64,000 nt of DNA from Desulfoferula mesophila (GTDB lineage: Bacteria > Desulfobacterota > Desulfarculia > Desulfarculales > Desulfarculaceae), in NCBI RefSeq assembly GCF_037076455.1, contig NZ_AP028679.1:1441501-1505500 (forward strand). The letters are read 5' to 3'. Position 1 is the first letter of the stretch. Every line of letters starts with the position of its first letter. Positions 18,993-26,985 of the stretch are shown here, piece by piece. Below the pieces are notes generated by a model. That model was not told the origin of the DNA, ran no database searches, and was given only the letters and a program-made list of their open reading frames with translations. The translations under genes were made by a program, and so were the position numbers.

Positions 18993-19180
18993 GAATCTCT
19001 AACTCCTTTACCAGGGTTTCTCGGGAGTCAGTCTAACCAATGGCCCCAGGTTAGGCAACGACACAATGTCTCAGTGGATTCGCATTGTTAAGAAGGCTGG
19101 CCAAACGTGTAATGATTATCTATAATAAAATGTCCCCACAATGTGAACCCAGGCTACGCCCAGCCATCTGACGAGGCCGG
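18993..19180. promoter_or_regulatory. Divergent promoter/operator region between pxpA and the cyclase gene
   Basis: A plus-strand TATAAT (19121-19126) with TGGCCA 17 bases upstream (19098-19103) can serve the cyclase gene. On the minus strand TTGCCT-N17-TAGACT could serve pxpA. The motif ACAATG recurs: an inverted pair ACAATG (19063-19068) / CATTGT (19083-19088), and CACAATGTG near 19138. It is a candidate operator for a shared local regulator. Confidence 0.45.
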
Positions 19181-19990
19181 ATGTTGAACATCGATACTAC
19201 CTCGCCCCGCCAAGTTCGCGCCGCCATAGCCCGCGGAGAGATAACCGGCAACACCGCCGCTTTTTGTCCTGGTTACGCCCAGGCCAACCTGGTGATATTG
19301 CCCAAGGAATGGGCTTTCGACTTTCTGCTGTTCGGCCTGCGCAACAAGCAGGCCTGCCCCATTCTCGAGGTGTTGGACCCCGGCGACCCCATCAGCAAGG
19401 TGATCGCTCCCGGAGCCGACGTGCGCGACGAGCTGCCCCGCTACCGCCTGTGGCGCGACGGCGAGCTGGTGGAGGAGCCCACCGGCATCCACCATCTGTG
19501 GCGCGACGACCTGGTGAGCTTCTACCTGGGGTGCAGCTTCAGCTTTGACGACGCCCTGAAGGCCGCCGGTCTGCCGGTGCGCCACCAGCAGATGGGGGTA
19601 AACGTGCCCATGTATCGCACCAAGCTGCCCGCCGCCTCGGCGGGGCGCCTGCACGGCCCGCTGGTGGTCTCCATGCGCCCCATGCTGCCGGAGCAGGTGG
19701 ACAAGGCCCGCGAGGTCTCGGCCGCCTTTGCCGAGGCCCACGGCGCTCCGGTGCACGCCGGCGACCCGGCGGCCATCGGCATCGCCGACCTGGAGAGCCC
19801 CGAGTACGGCGACGCGGTGCGCCTGGAGCCCGGCGAGGTGCCGGTGTTCTGGGCCTGCGGGGTCACCCCCCAGGCGGCGGTGGCGGCCAGCCGGGTGGAG
19901 ATGGCCATCACCCACGCGCCGGGGCACATGTTCATAAGCGATATAAAAGCCGAAGATCTCGGCGGCAAGTCCCTGGTGACCTGCGGCTGA
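19181..19990 (+). CDS. D-glutamate cyclase-family / DUF1445 'putative hydro-lyase'
   Basis: A 269-residue cytoplasmic protein matching the DUF1445 (D-glutamate cyclase) family in length and motifs: NTAAFCPGYAQANLVILP near residues 24-41, FYLGCSFSFDDAL near 111, and the C-terminal ITHAPGHMFISD. Mammalian members of this family convert D-glutamate to 5-oxo-D-proline; bacterial members are mostly annotated only as putative hydro-lyases. Here it faces a 5-oxoprolinase operon and precedes a LIV-type transporter, which supports a job in glutamate/5-oxoproline metabolism. Substrate and stereochemistry are not proven by the sequence. Confidence 0.88.
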   Translation: MLNIDTTSPRQVRAAIARGEITGNTAAFCPGYAQANLVILPKEWAFDFLLFGLRNKQACPILEVLDPGDPISKVIAPGADVRDELPRYRLWRDGELVEEPTGIHHLWRDDLVSFYLGCSFSFDDALKAAGLPVRHQQMGVNVPMYRTKLPAASAGRLHGPLVVSMRPMLPEQVDKAREVSAAFAEAHGAPVHAGDPAAIGIADLESPEYGDAVRLEPGEVPVFWACGVTPQAAVAASRVEMAITHAPGHMFISDIKAEDLGGKSLVTCG

Positions 19991-20045
19991 GTGGGGAGTT
20001 CTGGTTAGTGAAACCATCTACTGCCTGATAAGGGAGGAGTATCTG

Positions 20046-21347
20046 ATGCGTAAGATCGCTTTAATCGCCGCCGCAGCCCTGTTGGCGGCCATGTTGGTTC
20101 CGGCCATGGCCTGGTCGGCTCCCAAGGAGATCAAGATCGGGGTGATCTATCCCCTCACCGGCGGCGCCGCGGCGGCGGGTCGGGAGCTGAGGGCCGGGGC
20201 CGAGCTGGCCGCCCAGATCGCCAACCAATCCATGCCCAATATCAACATGGACATGGCCAAAACCGCGGGCGTCAAATCCCTGGGCGGGGCCAAAATCACC
20301 TTGATCTTCAAGGACCACCAGGGCAACCCCCAGCTGGGCGCCGACCTGGCCAAGAAGCTGATCCTGGACGACAAGGTGGTGGGCATCCTGGGTTGCTACC
20401 ACAGCTCGGTGACCAAGACCGTGTCGGCGGTGTGCGAGCGCTACGGCGTGCCCATGATCAACGGCTCCTCCACCAGCCCCGGCCTGACCAAGCGCGGCTT
20501 CAAGTGGTTCTGGCGCACCACCCCCCACGACAAGTGGTTCACCAAGGACCTCTTCGAGTTTTTGGTGGGTCTGAGCAAGGGCAAGGTCAAGGGGGTCAAG
20601 GCGGTGCCCCGTGCGGATATCAACACCCTGGCCTCGGCCTGCGAGAAGACCGAGTGGGGCTCCAACGTGGCCATCGAGATCGAGAACTTCGCCAAGGAGT
20701 ACAAGTTCAACCTGGCCTCCAACATCCTCTATGCGGCCAAGAGCCCGGACCTCTCCTCCGAAGTGCAGAGCATGATCGCCGTCAAGCCGGGGGCCATGCT
20801 GTTCGCCTCTTATACCTCCGACGCCCTGCTGATGATCAAGACCCTCAAGTCCATGAAGGCCAAGCCCAAGGTCGTTTGGGGCCAGGACGCCGGTTTTGAC
20901 AAGCCCGAGTTCGTGGCCCTGGGCGACGACATCGTGGGCATCCTCACCCGCTCGGTGTTTTTGCCCAGCGTGGTCAAGATGAAGCCACTGTCCGGCCAGG
21001 TGAACGCAATGTACGTGAAGATGATGGGCCACGACCTTGGCGGGGCCAGCGCCCGCTCCTTCACCGGCCTGCAGACCTGGGTCTATGTCCTGGAAAAGGC
21101 GGGCAGCACCGAGCCCAAGGCCATCCAGGCGGCCTGCAACACCATCAGCATTCCCGGCGACCAGCTGGTGGTGCCCTGGGTGGGCATAAAGTTCTCCACC
21201 AAGGGAGACGAGATTGGCCAGAACGTGTTGGGCGGCGGCCTCATCGGCCAGTACCAGAAGCAAAAGGACGGCAAGATCGGCCTGGAGGTGGTCTATCCCT
21301 TTGATATCGCCACCGCGCCCATGGTCTATCCCTTCCCGGGCTACTAG
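20046..21347 (+). CDS. LIV-type ABC transporter substrate-binding protein
   Basis: Periplasmic binding protein of 433 residues with a clear Sec signal peptide (residues 1 to about 25, ending MAWSA) and a LivK-type fold start (IKIGVIYPLTGGAAAAG). GGGAGGAG lies 6-7 bases upstream. It is followed by permease and ATPase genes of the same transporter. The ligand cannot be read directly; position beside D-glutamate cyclase and 5-oxoprolinase genes suggests an acidic amino acid, 5-oxoproline or a peptide-derived compound. Confidence 0.92.
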   Translation: MRKIALIAAAALLAAMLVPAMAWSAPKEIKIGVIYPLTGGAAAAGRELRAGAELAAQIANQSMPNINMDMAKTAGVKSLGGAKITLIFKDHQGNPQLGADLAKKLILDDKVVGILGCYHSSVTKTVSAVCERYGVPMINGSSTSPGLTKRGFKWFWRTTPHDKWFTKDLFEFLVGLSKGKVKGVKAVPRADINTLASACEKTEWGSNVAIEIENFAKEYKFNLASNILYAAKSPDLSSEVQSMIAVKPGAMLFASYTSDALLMIKTLKSMKAKPKVVWGQDAGFDKPEFVALGDDIVGILTRSVFLPSVVKMKPLSGQVNAMYVKMMGHDLGGASARSFTGLQTWVYVLEKAGSTEPKAIQAACNTISIPGDQLVVPWVGIKFSTKGDEIGQNVLGGGLIGQYQKQKDGKIGLEVVYPFDIATAPMVYPFPGY

Positions 21348-21378
21348 ACCGGCCTTTGATCCAACCTGCTAGCTAAGC

Positions 21379-21420
21379 TGCGTTTCCGGGCCGGGCCCGG
21401 AGCCCGGTCCGGAAACGCAG
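21379..21420 (+). repeat. Inverted repeat between binding-protein and permease genes
   Basis: CTGCGTTTCCGG...CCGGAAACGCAG forms a perfect 12-bp stem with an inner GC-rich loop. There is no T-run after it. It is placed as is typical of the attenuating or mRNA-stabilising hairpins that follow binding-protein genes in ABC operons. Confidence 0.65.
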
Positions 21421-21463
21421 CTCCCCACCCGGGCGGGCGGAGCCCCGGCTCCGCGGAGAAGGC

Positions 21464-22390
21464 ATGGAAGAACTAGGCATCCAAATCCTCAAATCAGCGG
21501 TCTCCGGGCTTTTGATGGGGCTGGTGTTCGCCCTGGTGGCCCTGGGGCTCACGGTGATCTTCGGGGTGATGGACATCGTCAACTTCGCCCATGGCGAGTT
21601 TTTGATGGTGGGCATGTACACCACCCTGCTCACCAGCCCCCTGTTGGGAGTGGACCCGGTGTTGACCCTGCCCCTGGCCGGGTTGGTGGGCGCGGCCCTG
21701 GGCGTGCTGTGCTACTTCGGGCTGATCCGCTTTTTGTTGCGCGGGCCCATGATCGCCCAGCTCTTCGGCACCTTCGGGCTGATGATCTTTTTGCGCAACC
21801 TGGCCCTGTTGTTCATGGGCAGCGAGCCCCGCATCGTGCACGAGGGCTGGCTGGTGGGCAAGAGCTTCCTGGTGGGGCCGGGGGTGGTGCTGGAATCCAC
21901 CAAGCTGGCCGCGGCGGTGCTCAGCCTGGTCAGCTTCGCGGTGGTGTGGTGGCTCATCAACCGCACCAAGGTGGGCCGGGCCCTGACCGCCACCAGCCTG
22001 GACGCCGAAGGCGCCCGCTACATGGGCATTTCCACCGAGTTCATGAACGCCCTGGCCTGGGCCGTGGGCGGGGCCTCGGTGGGGGTGGCCGGGGGGCTGT
22101 TGGTCAACTTCTGGCCGGTGGACCCGGGGGTGGGCCTATTGTTCACCATGATCGCCTTCGCCACGGTGGCCCTGGGCGGCTTCGGCAGCGTGCGCGGCGC
22201 CCTGGTGGCGGGCATCCTCATCGGCTTCATCGTCAACCTGCCCCCGGTGTGGGACGCCATCCTGCGCTCCATCGACGCGGCGGGTCTCAAGGGGCTGGAC
22301 ATCCACAGCTTCAAGTACACCATGGTGTACGCCATCTATTTCTTGATCATGGTCTTGCGGCCACAGGGGCTCTTCGGATGGAAGCAATAA
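21464..22390 (+). CDS. LIV-type ABC transporter permease, LivH family
   Basis: Inner-membrane permease of 308 residues with about eight helices and the family segment TVIFGVMDIVNFAHGEFLMVGMY (shown here in shortened form: residues about 29-50). It partners with the LivM-type permease whose gene overlaps its last 13 bases. A GC-rich inverted repeat between the binding-protein gene and this one (GCGTTTCCGG / CCGGAAACGC, about 21379-21418) may reduce expression of the distal genes relative to the binding protein. Confidence 0.93.
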   Translation: MEELGIQILKSAVSGLLMGLVFALVALGLTVIFGVMDIVNFAHGEFLMVGMYTTLLTSPLLGVDPVLTLPLAGLVGAALGVLCYFGLIRFLLRGPMIAQLFGTFGLMIFLRNLALLFMGSEPRIVHEGWLVGKSFLVGPGVVLESTKLAAAVLSLVSFAVVWWLINRTKVGRALTATSLDAEGARYMGISTEFMNALAWAVGGASVGVAGGLLVNFWPVDPGVGLLFTMIAFATVALGGFGSVRGALVAGILIGFIVNLPPVWDAILRSIDAAGLKGLDIHSFKYTMVYAIYFLIMVLRPQGLFGWKQ

Positions 22391-23379
22391 AAAACGCCTT
22401 CGATTTCGGAGATCTGCCCCGTAGCGAGCTGGGCCTGGCCGCTGCGGCCCTGGCCTTTTTGCTGTGGTTCCCGGCCATGCCCCACTCCAGCTTCGGCATG
22501 GCCACCATGATCCAGTTCCTCATGTTCAGCCTCTACGGCATGGGTTGGAACCTCATCGGCGGCTACGGCGGCCAGGTGGATTTGGGCAAGGCCCAATACG
22601 TGGGCATCGGGGCCTACACCACGGCGGTGATGATGATCCGCTGGGACGTGCCTTTCTGGTTTTCCATGCCCGTGGGCATGGGCCTGGCCGTGTGTTGGTC
22701 CTTCATCATCGGCTACCCCCTGTTTAGGCTCAAGGGCCACTACTTCGCCATCGCCACCATCGCCACCAGCCTGGTGCTCAAGGATCTGTTCGAGGTGTGG
22801 GACTTCGTGGGCGGGGCCAGGGGCCTGGAAATCCCCCTCAAGGGCGACTTCCCCAACTGGCTCTACCTCCAGTTCCGCGAGGATTACTACTACTACTACA
22901 TCCTGCTGGTCATGTTCCTGCTGGGCCTGGTGTACATGAACGGCTTCAGGCATTCGCGCCTGGGCTACCAGCTTCGGGCCATCAAGGACAACGAGCACGT
23001 GGCCCGCAGCCTGGGCATCGACGTGCACTGGTCCAAGATCAAGGCCTACGCCACGGCCACGGCCTACGTGGCCATGGTGGGCTCCTTCCACGCCTGCTAC
23101 AACTTCAACATCGAACCCGAGGACACCATGAGCCTGGACCTGTCGGTGCTCATCGCCCTGATGGCCATGCTGGGCGGGGCGGGTTCCATCTGGGGGCCCA
23201 TCATCGGCGCGGCCATCCTGGTGCCCATGAAAAACTACCTGGGCTCCTGGCTGGGGGGCCAGGCGGGCCTGGCGGGCATGGACCTGGCCCTGTACGGCCT
23301 GATCATCATGGTCATCGCCGCCGCCCAACCGCGCGGCGTATACGGCATCGTGGAAGCGATGCGGGCGCGGCGGAGGTAG
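22378..23379 (+). CDS. LIV-type ABC transporter permease, LivM family
   Basis: Inner-membrane permease of 333 residues. The ATG at 22378 lies within the end of the preceding permease gene (13-base overlap) and gives MEAIKNAFDF; a longer upstream reading in this frame is only the shadow of livH. About eight to nine helices, with LivM motifs such as WNLIGGYGGQVDLGKAQYVG and RAIKDNEHVARSLGID. It pairs with the LivH-type subunit to form the channel. Confidence 0.92.
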   Translation: MEAIKNAFDFGDLPRSELGLAAAALAFLLWFPAMPHSSFGMATMIQFLMFSLYGMGWNLIGGYGGQVDLGKAQYVGIGAYTTAVMMIRWDVPFWFSMPVGMGLAVCWSFIIGYPLFRLKGHYFAIATIATSLVLKDLFEVWDFVGGARGLEIPLKGDFPNWLYLQFREDYYYYYILLVMFLLGLVYMNGFRHSRLGYQLRAIKDNEHVARSLGIDVHWSKIKAYATATAYVAMVGSFHACYNFNIEPEDTMSLDLSVLIALMAMLGGAGSIWGPIIGAAILVPMKNYLGSWLGGQAGLAGMDLALYGLIIMVIAAAQPRGVYGIVEAMRARRR

Positions 23380-23383
23380 GGCC

Positions 23384-24133
23384 ATGGCGCTATTGCAGGT
23401 AGACAAGGTGACCAAGCGCTTCGGGGGGCTGGTGGCCAACCACGATGTCTCCTTCGAGGTGGGCCAGGAGGAGGTGGTTGGGCTCATCGGGCCCAACGGG
23501 GCGGGCAAGACCACCCTGTTCAACTGCATCGCCGGTTTCCACCAGATAACCTCCGGCCGGGTGGTCTTTGACGGCCGGGACATCACCGCCCTGAGCGACT
23601 TCCAGGTGGCCCGTCTGGGCCTGGCCCGCACCTTCCAGATTTTCCAGGCCTCGGGCGATCTCAAGGTGGTGGAAAACGTGATGGTGGGCTCGTTCATGCG
23701 CACCGGCTCGCGAACCGCGGCGCGCAAGGCGGCCCTAGAGACCATGGAGTTTTTGGGCATCGCCGACGCGGCCAAGGCCATGATGACCGAGCTGCCGGTG
23801 GCCGCCCAGAAGCGGGTGGCCCTGGCCACCGCCCTGGCCAGCGACCCCAAGCTGATCCTGTTGGACGAGGTGGGCGCCGGGCTCAACCCTTCGGAAATCG
23901 AGGGGCTCATAGAACTGCTCCGGCGCATCCACGGCGAGCGGGGGGTGGCTCTGCTGCTCACCGAGCACGTGCTGGAGATGGTCATGAAGCTTAGCCACCG
24001 GGTGGTGGTCTTGGAGAGCGGGGAGAAAATCGCCGAGGGCGACCCCGCCGCGGTGGTCAAGGACCCGGAGGTGGTGCGCGCCTATTTGGGCGATCATTAC
24101 GTAAAGCGGCAACAGGAGAACGGCGATGCTTGA
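23384..24133 (+). CDS. LIV-type ABC transporter ATPase, LivG family
   Basis: A 249-residue ATPase with Walker A GPNGAGKTTLFN (residues about 37-48), Walker B LILLDE and a LivG-type C-terminus. The signature region reads ELPVAAQKRVALATALA, lacking the glycine normally present (LSGGQ or the LivG variant LAYGEQ). The site it contributes to the composite nucleotide site may therefore be weak. It starts 4 bases after the permease stop and overlaps the next ATPase gene by 8 bases. Confidence 0.92.
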   Translation: MALLQVDKVTKRFGGLVANHDVSFEVGQEEVVGLIGPNGAGKTTLFNCIAGFHQITSGRVVFDGRDITALSDFQVARLGLARTFQIFQASGDLKVVENVMVGSFMRTGSRTAARKAALETMEFLGIADAAKAMMTELPVAAQKRVALATALASDPKLILLDEVGAGLNPSEIEGLIELLRRIHGERGVALLLTEHVLEMVMKLSHRVVVLESGEKIAEGDPAAVVKDPEVVRAYLGDHYVKRQQENGDA

Positions 24134-24833
24134 GGTCAAGGGCATCACCGTCCGCTATTCCGGCCTGCCGGTGATGCGCGATCTGTCCATAAACGTGCGG
24201 CTCAACCAGACCGTGGGCGTGGTGGGGGCCAACGGGGCGGGCAAGAGCACCCTGCTCAAGGCCATCATGGGCGCGGTGAAGCTCTCAGCCGGGGAGATCC
24301 GCTTCGCCGGCCAACGCATCGACCGTCTGCGCACCGAGGAGATCGTGCGCCGGGGGGTGATCTACGTGCCCGAGGGGCGGCGGCTCTTCGGCCCCCTGAG
24401 CGTGGAGGACAACCTCCTGCTGGGGGCCTACACCGTGGCCGACGAGGCGGCCAAGCGGCGCAACCTGGAGCACGTTTACGAGCTGTTCCCCCGCCTGGCC
24501 GAGCGCAAGAAACAGGCGGTGGGCTCCATGAGCGGCGGCGAGCAGCAGATGGCGGCCATTGGGCGCGGCCTGATGAGCAAGCCCAAGCTGCTGATGCTAG
24601 ACGAGCCCAGCCTGGGCCTGGCCCCGCTCATGGTTTCCGAGGTGTTCGAGACGGTGCGCCGCCTGCAGGCCGAGGGCGAGACCACGGTGCTGTTGGTGGA
24701 GCAGAACGTTTTGGAGGCCCTGGAGCTTTCCGACTGGGCCTATATCCTGCAAACCGGCAGCATCCGTCAAGAGGGGCCGGCCAAGGAGCTGCTGGCCTCC
24801 GACGAGGTGCGCCGGGCCTTTCTGGGCCTGTAA
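24126..24833 (+). CDS. LIV-type ABC transporter ATPase, LivF family
   Basis: A 235-residue ATPase of standard length with Walker A GANGAGKSTLLK, canonical signature MSGGEQQMAAIGRGLM, Walker B LLMLDEPSLGL and the H-loop region near the C-terminus (here VEQNV). Last gene of the transporter operon; it meets a minus-strand histidine kinase gene tail to tail. Confidence 0.94.
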   Translation: MLEVKGITVRYSGLPVMRDLSINVRLNQTVGVVGANGAGKSTLLKAIMGAVKLSAGEIRFAGQRIDRLRTEEIVRRGVIYVPEGRRLFGPLSVEDNLLLGAYTVADEAAKRRNLEHVYELFPRLAERKKQAVGSMSGGEQQMAAIGRGLMSKPKLLMLDEPSLGLAPLMVSEVFETVRRLQAEGETTVLLVEQNVLEALELSDWAYILQTGSIRQEGPAKELLASDEVRRAFLGL

Positions 24834-24854
24834 AAATCCGCGCCGGGTTGCCGA

Positions 24855-25985
24855 CTACTTCATCTCGGGTAGGCGGGGGCTGCCGTTGGGGGCGCGCTCG
24901 TCCAGCAAGCCGCCGCTCTGGGGAATGGTCAGGGTGAAGGTGGTGCCCTTGCCGGGGCGGCTGATCACCGTGAGGTCGCCCTGGTGCTCCATGGCGATGC
25001 GCTTGGCCACGGCCAGGCTCATGCCCACCGCGTCGGTCTTGGTGGTGAAAAAGGGATCGAAGACATAGGGCAGGTCCGCCGGGTTCATGCCCTTGCCGTT
25101 GTCGATTACCGAGATAACTCCGCTGATTTTATCGCACGACAGCTCTATCTTGAGCCGTCCCCCCTTGGGCATGGCCTCCAGGGCGTTGGTTATGACTATT
25201 TGCATGATCTGGCGCAGCAGGGAAGGGTCGATAAGGGCCTCGGTGTTTTCGCGGCCCTTGACCACCCCGCTCAAGGTTAGCCGCACCCCTTGCCGCCGGG
25301 CCTTGCTGCGGAAGGGGGCCACCGTGTCGATCAACCACTTGGCCAGGTTGACCTTGCGGTGCACCGGAGTGGGCAGGTCGGCGTAGCCCCGCACCTCCTC
25401 CACCACCCGCTCCAAGCGGGCGGTGCCATCCAAGATACGCTTTAAATAGAGGGCGTCGCGGCTGTCTGCGGGCTTGTCGCTCAACAGGCGGGCGGCCAGG
25501 CCCCCGATGGTGGTCACCGGGTTGCGTATCTCATGGGCCACCGCCCGGGCCAGGCGGTCCAGGCTCTCCAGCTTTTCCTGGAACAGTCGCTGCGACTGGC
25601 GCAGCAACTCTCGCGAACGGCGGTGCAGCTGGGTCAGTTCGCTCACGTCCTTGAACATGACCAGCACCCCGCCCACCTCGCCCTTCTGGTCGGCGCTGGG
25701 CAACAAGGCGGTGGTGATGATCAGATCCTTGGTCGCGCCGTGGGGCACCTTGTAGGTGACCTGCTTGTTGTAGTGGTAGATGCGCTCGGTAACCACGTCC
25801 ACGATGATCTGGTTGAACTCGCGGTTGGCCGATTCATTAAAGAACAGCTCGGCCCAGCCCCGGCCCAGCATCTCGTCGGGCAACAGGTCCAGGATGCCGC
25901 TCAGGGCGGGGTTGGTGAAGATGATCTCCCCGTCCTGGTTGATGACCATGAGCCCGTCGCTCATGGAGGCCACCACGTTGCGCAT
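24855..25985 (-). CDS. Soluble PAS-histidine kinase (NtrB-like)
   Basis: Cytoplasmic kinase of 376 residues with no transmembrane segment: an N-terminal PAS domain (about 5-110), a HisKA region with H-box AVAHEIRNPVTTIGG (about 155-170), and an HATPase_c domain (N-box ITNALEAMPKGG, G1 DNGKGMNPAD, G2 GKGTTFTLTIP). I used ATG 25985 (AGGAGG close upstream); a TTG at 26060 would add 25 residues and is also possible. A much longer frame upstream overlaps the next gene and is not real. No response regulator lies adjacent, so its partner is elsewhere. Confidence 0.85.
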   Translation of the reverse strand: MRNVVASMSDGLMVINQDGEIIFTNPALSGILDLLPDEMLGRGWAELFFNESANREFNQIIVDVVTERIYHYNKQVTYKVPHGATKDLIITTALLPSADQKGEVGGVLVMFKDVSELTQLHRRSRELLRQSQRLFQEKLESLDRLARAVAHEIRNPVTTIGGLAARLLSDKPADSRDALYLKRILDGTARLERVVEEVRGYADLPTPVHRKVNLAKWLIDTVAPFRSKARRQGVRLTLSGVVKGRENTEALIDPSLLRQIMQIVITNALEAMPKGGRLKIELSCDKISGVISVIDNGKGMNPADLPYVFDPFFTTKTDAVGMSLAVAKRIAMEHQGDLTVISRPGKGTTFTLTIPQSGGLLDERAPNGSPRLPEMK

Positions 25986-26146
25986 GGCCTCCTGTTGCCC
26001 CAGGCCGTGACCGGCGGCGGTGGGAGGCGGGGCGGGCGTCTTGTCTTGGTCTTTGGGCAAGGCTCGATTCCGCTTGGGGTGAGGTGGCTCGGAAACCACT
26101 TGGCTACAACTTAGTATAAGCCGGGGCCCCGGCCAAGGCCAGCACC

Positions 26147-26977
26147 CTAGGCGGACAGCAGTCCTTGGGCCAGGGCCAGGTGGTCCGGCGTCCGGCCCTC
26201 CAGGTAGGCGGTGGTTACCAGGGAAGCCAGGGGCAGGGCGAATTCCCGGAAGTAGGCCTCCAGGCTCTCCAGTGATACCCGCAAGGCGCCTTGGGGGTCC
26301 AGGTAGTTGCCGCTGAACACGCAGCCCAACTGCTCCCCGCCCTCGGGCCAGGGCAGGCCCAGAATCTTCTCGATCTCCCGGCCGTCGGTAACCTGGGCCA
26401 GCGGCAAGGCCAGTTCCAGGCCATAGCCATGGAACAACTCTTGGTAGGCCTTTTGGGCCGGGGCCACCTGGTTGAGCTTTTCCCGTCCGTCGTGGCTGAG
26501 GCGCTCGCCCGCCACCACCGGCACTCCGCCCAGGCTCTGGGCCAAGGGAATGCGTGCCGCGTGCAAGTAAAGGTGGCAGCCGGGACACACCGGGCTGAAG
26601 CCGTAGCGGCGGGTCAGCTCTTGCAAATAGCGGCCGTTGAGGGCCCGCCAGAACCGGGGAGAGCCCATGACCAGCAGATCGGTCAGCTCCACCGCCTCGG
26701 GCAGGGCGTGGCGCAGGCGCCGCCAGGCCTGGGGCACCTCCTCCCAGGAACCGTGCTCGCTGCCGGTGTACACGTAGGTGGGTATCAGGGTTTTAAACCC
26801 GGCCTCATCCACCGCCTTGAGGGCGGCGGCCACGCTGTCGCGCCCGGCCAACTCCACCACCGCAACCCCGGAGGCGCGCCTCAGGCGCTCCAGTTCCTCG
26901 GGGACCAGCAGGTCGGGGGGGGGCAGGGGCAGGGCCTCGGGCTTGTCCCGGTATACGCGCTCGGCTGTTTGCTGCAT
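26147..26977 (-). CDS. PP-loop-like ATP-utilising protein of unknown function
   Basis: A 276-residue soluble protein. Near residue 40 it has VVELAGRDSVAAALKAV, which resembles a degenerate PP-loop (SGGxDS) nucleotide-binding motif. Near residue 135 a CPGCHLYLHAARIPLAQ segment carries a Cys pair suited to metal or Fe-S binding. This pattern recalls PP-loop RNA-modifying or 7-deazaguanine-type enzymes, but I cannot name a family. The ATG at 26977 lies 8 bases beyond the stop of the phosphomutase-like gene (26986), so the two form an operon. Confidence 0.7.
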   Translation of the reverse strand: MQQTAERVYRDKPEALPLPPPDLLVPEELERLRRASGVAVVELAGRDSVAAALKAVDEAGFKTLIPTYVYTGSEHGSWEEVPQAWRRLRHALPEAVELTDLLVMGSPRFWRALNGRYLQELTRRYGFSPVCPGCHLYLHAARIPLAQSLGGVPVVAGERLSHDGREKLNQVAPAQKAYQELFHGYGLELALPLAQVTDGREIEKILGLPWPEGGEQLGCVFSGNYLDPQGALRVSLESLEAYFREFALPLASLVTTAYLEGRTPDHLALAQGLLSA

Positions 26978-26985
26978 GATGCGGC

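Noticed and set aside
25986-26588. N-terminal extension of the soluble histidine kinase
   Set aside because: It overlaps the PP-loop-like gene and reads as low-complexity shadow; the PAS domain begins right after the chosen ATG.
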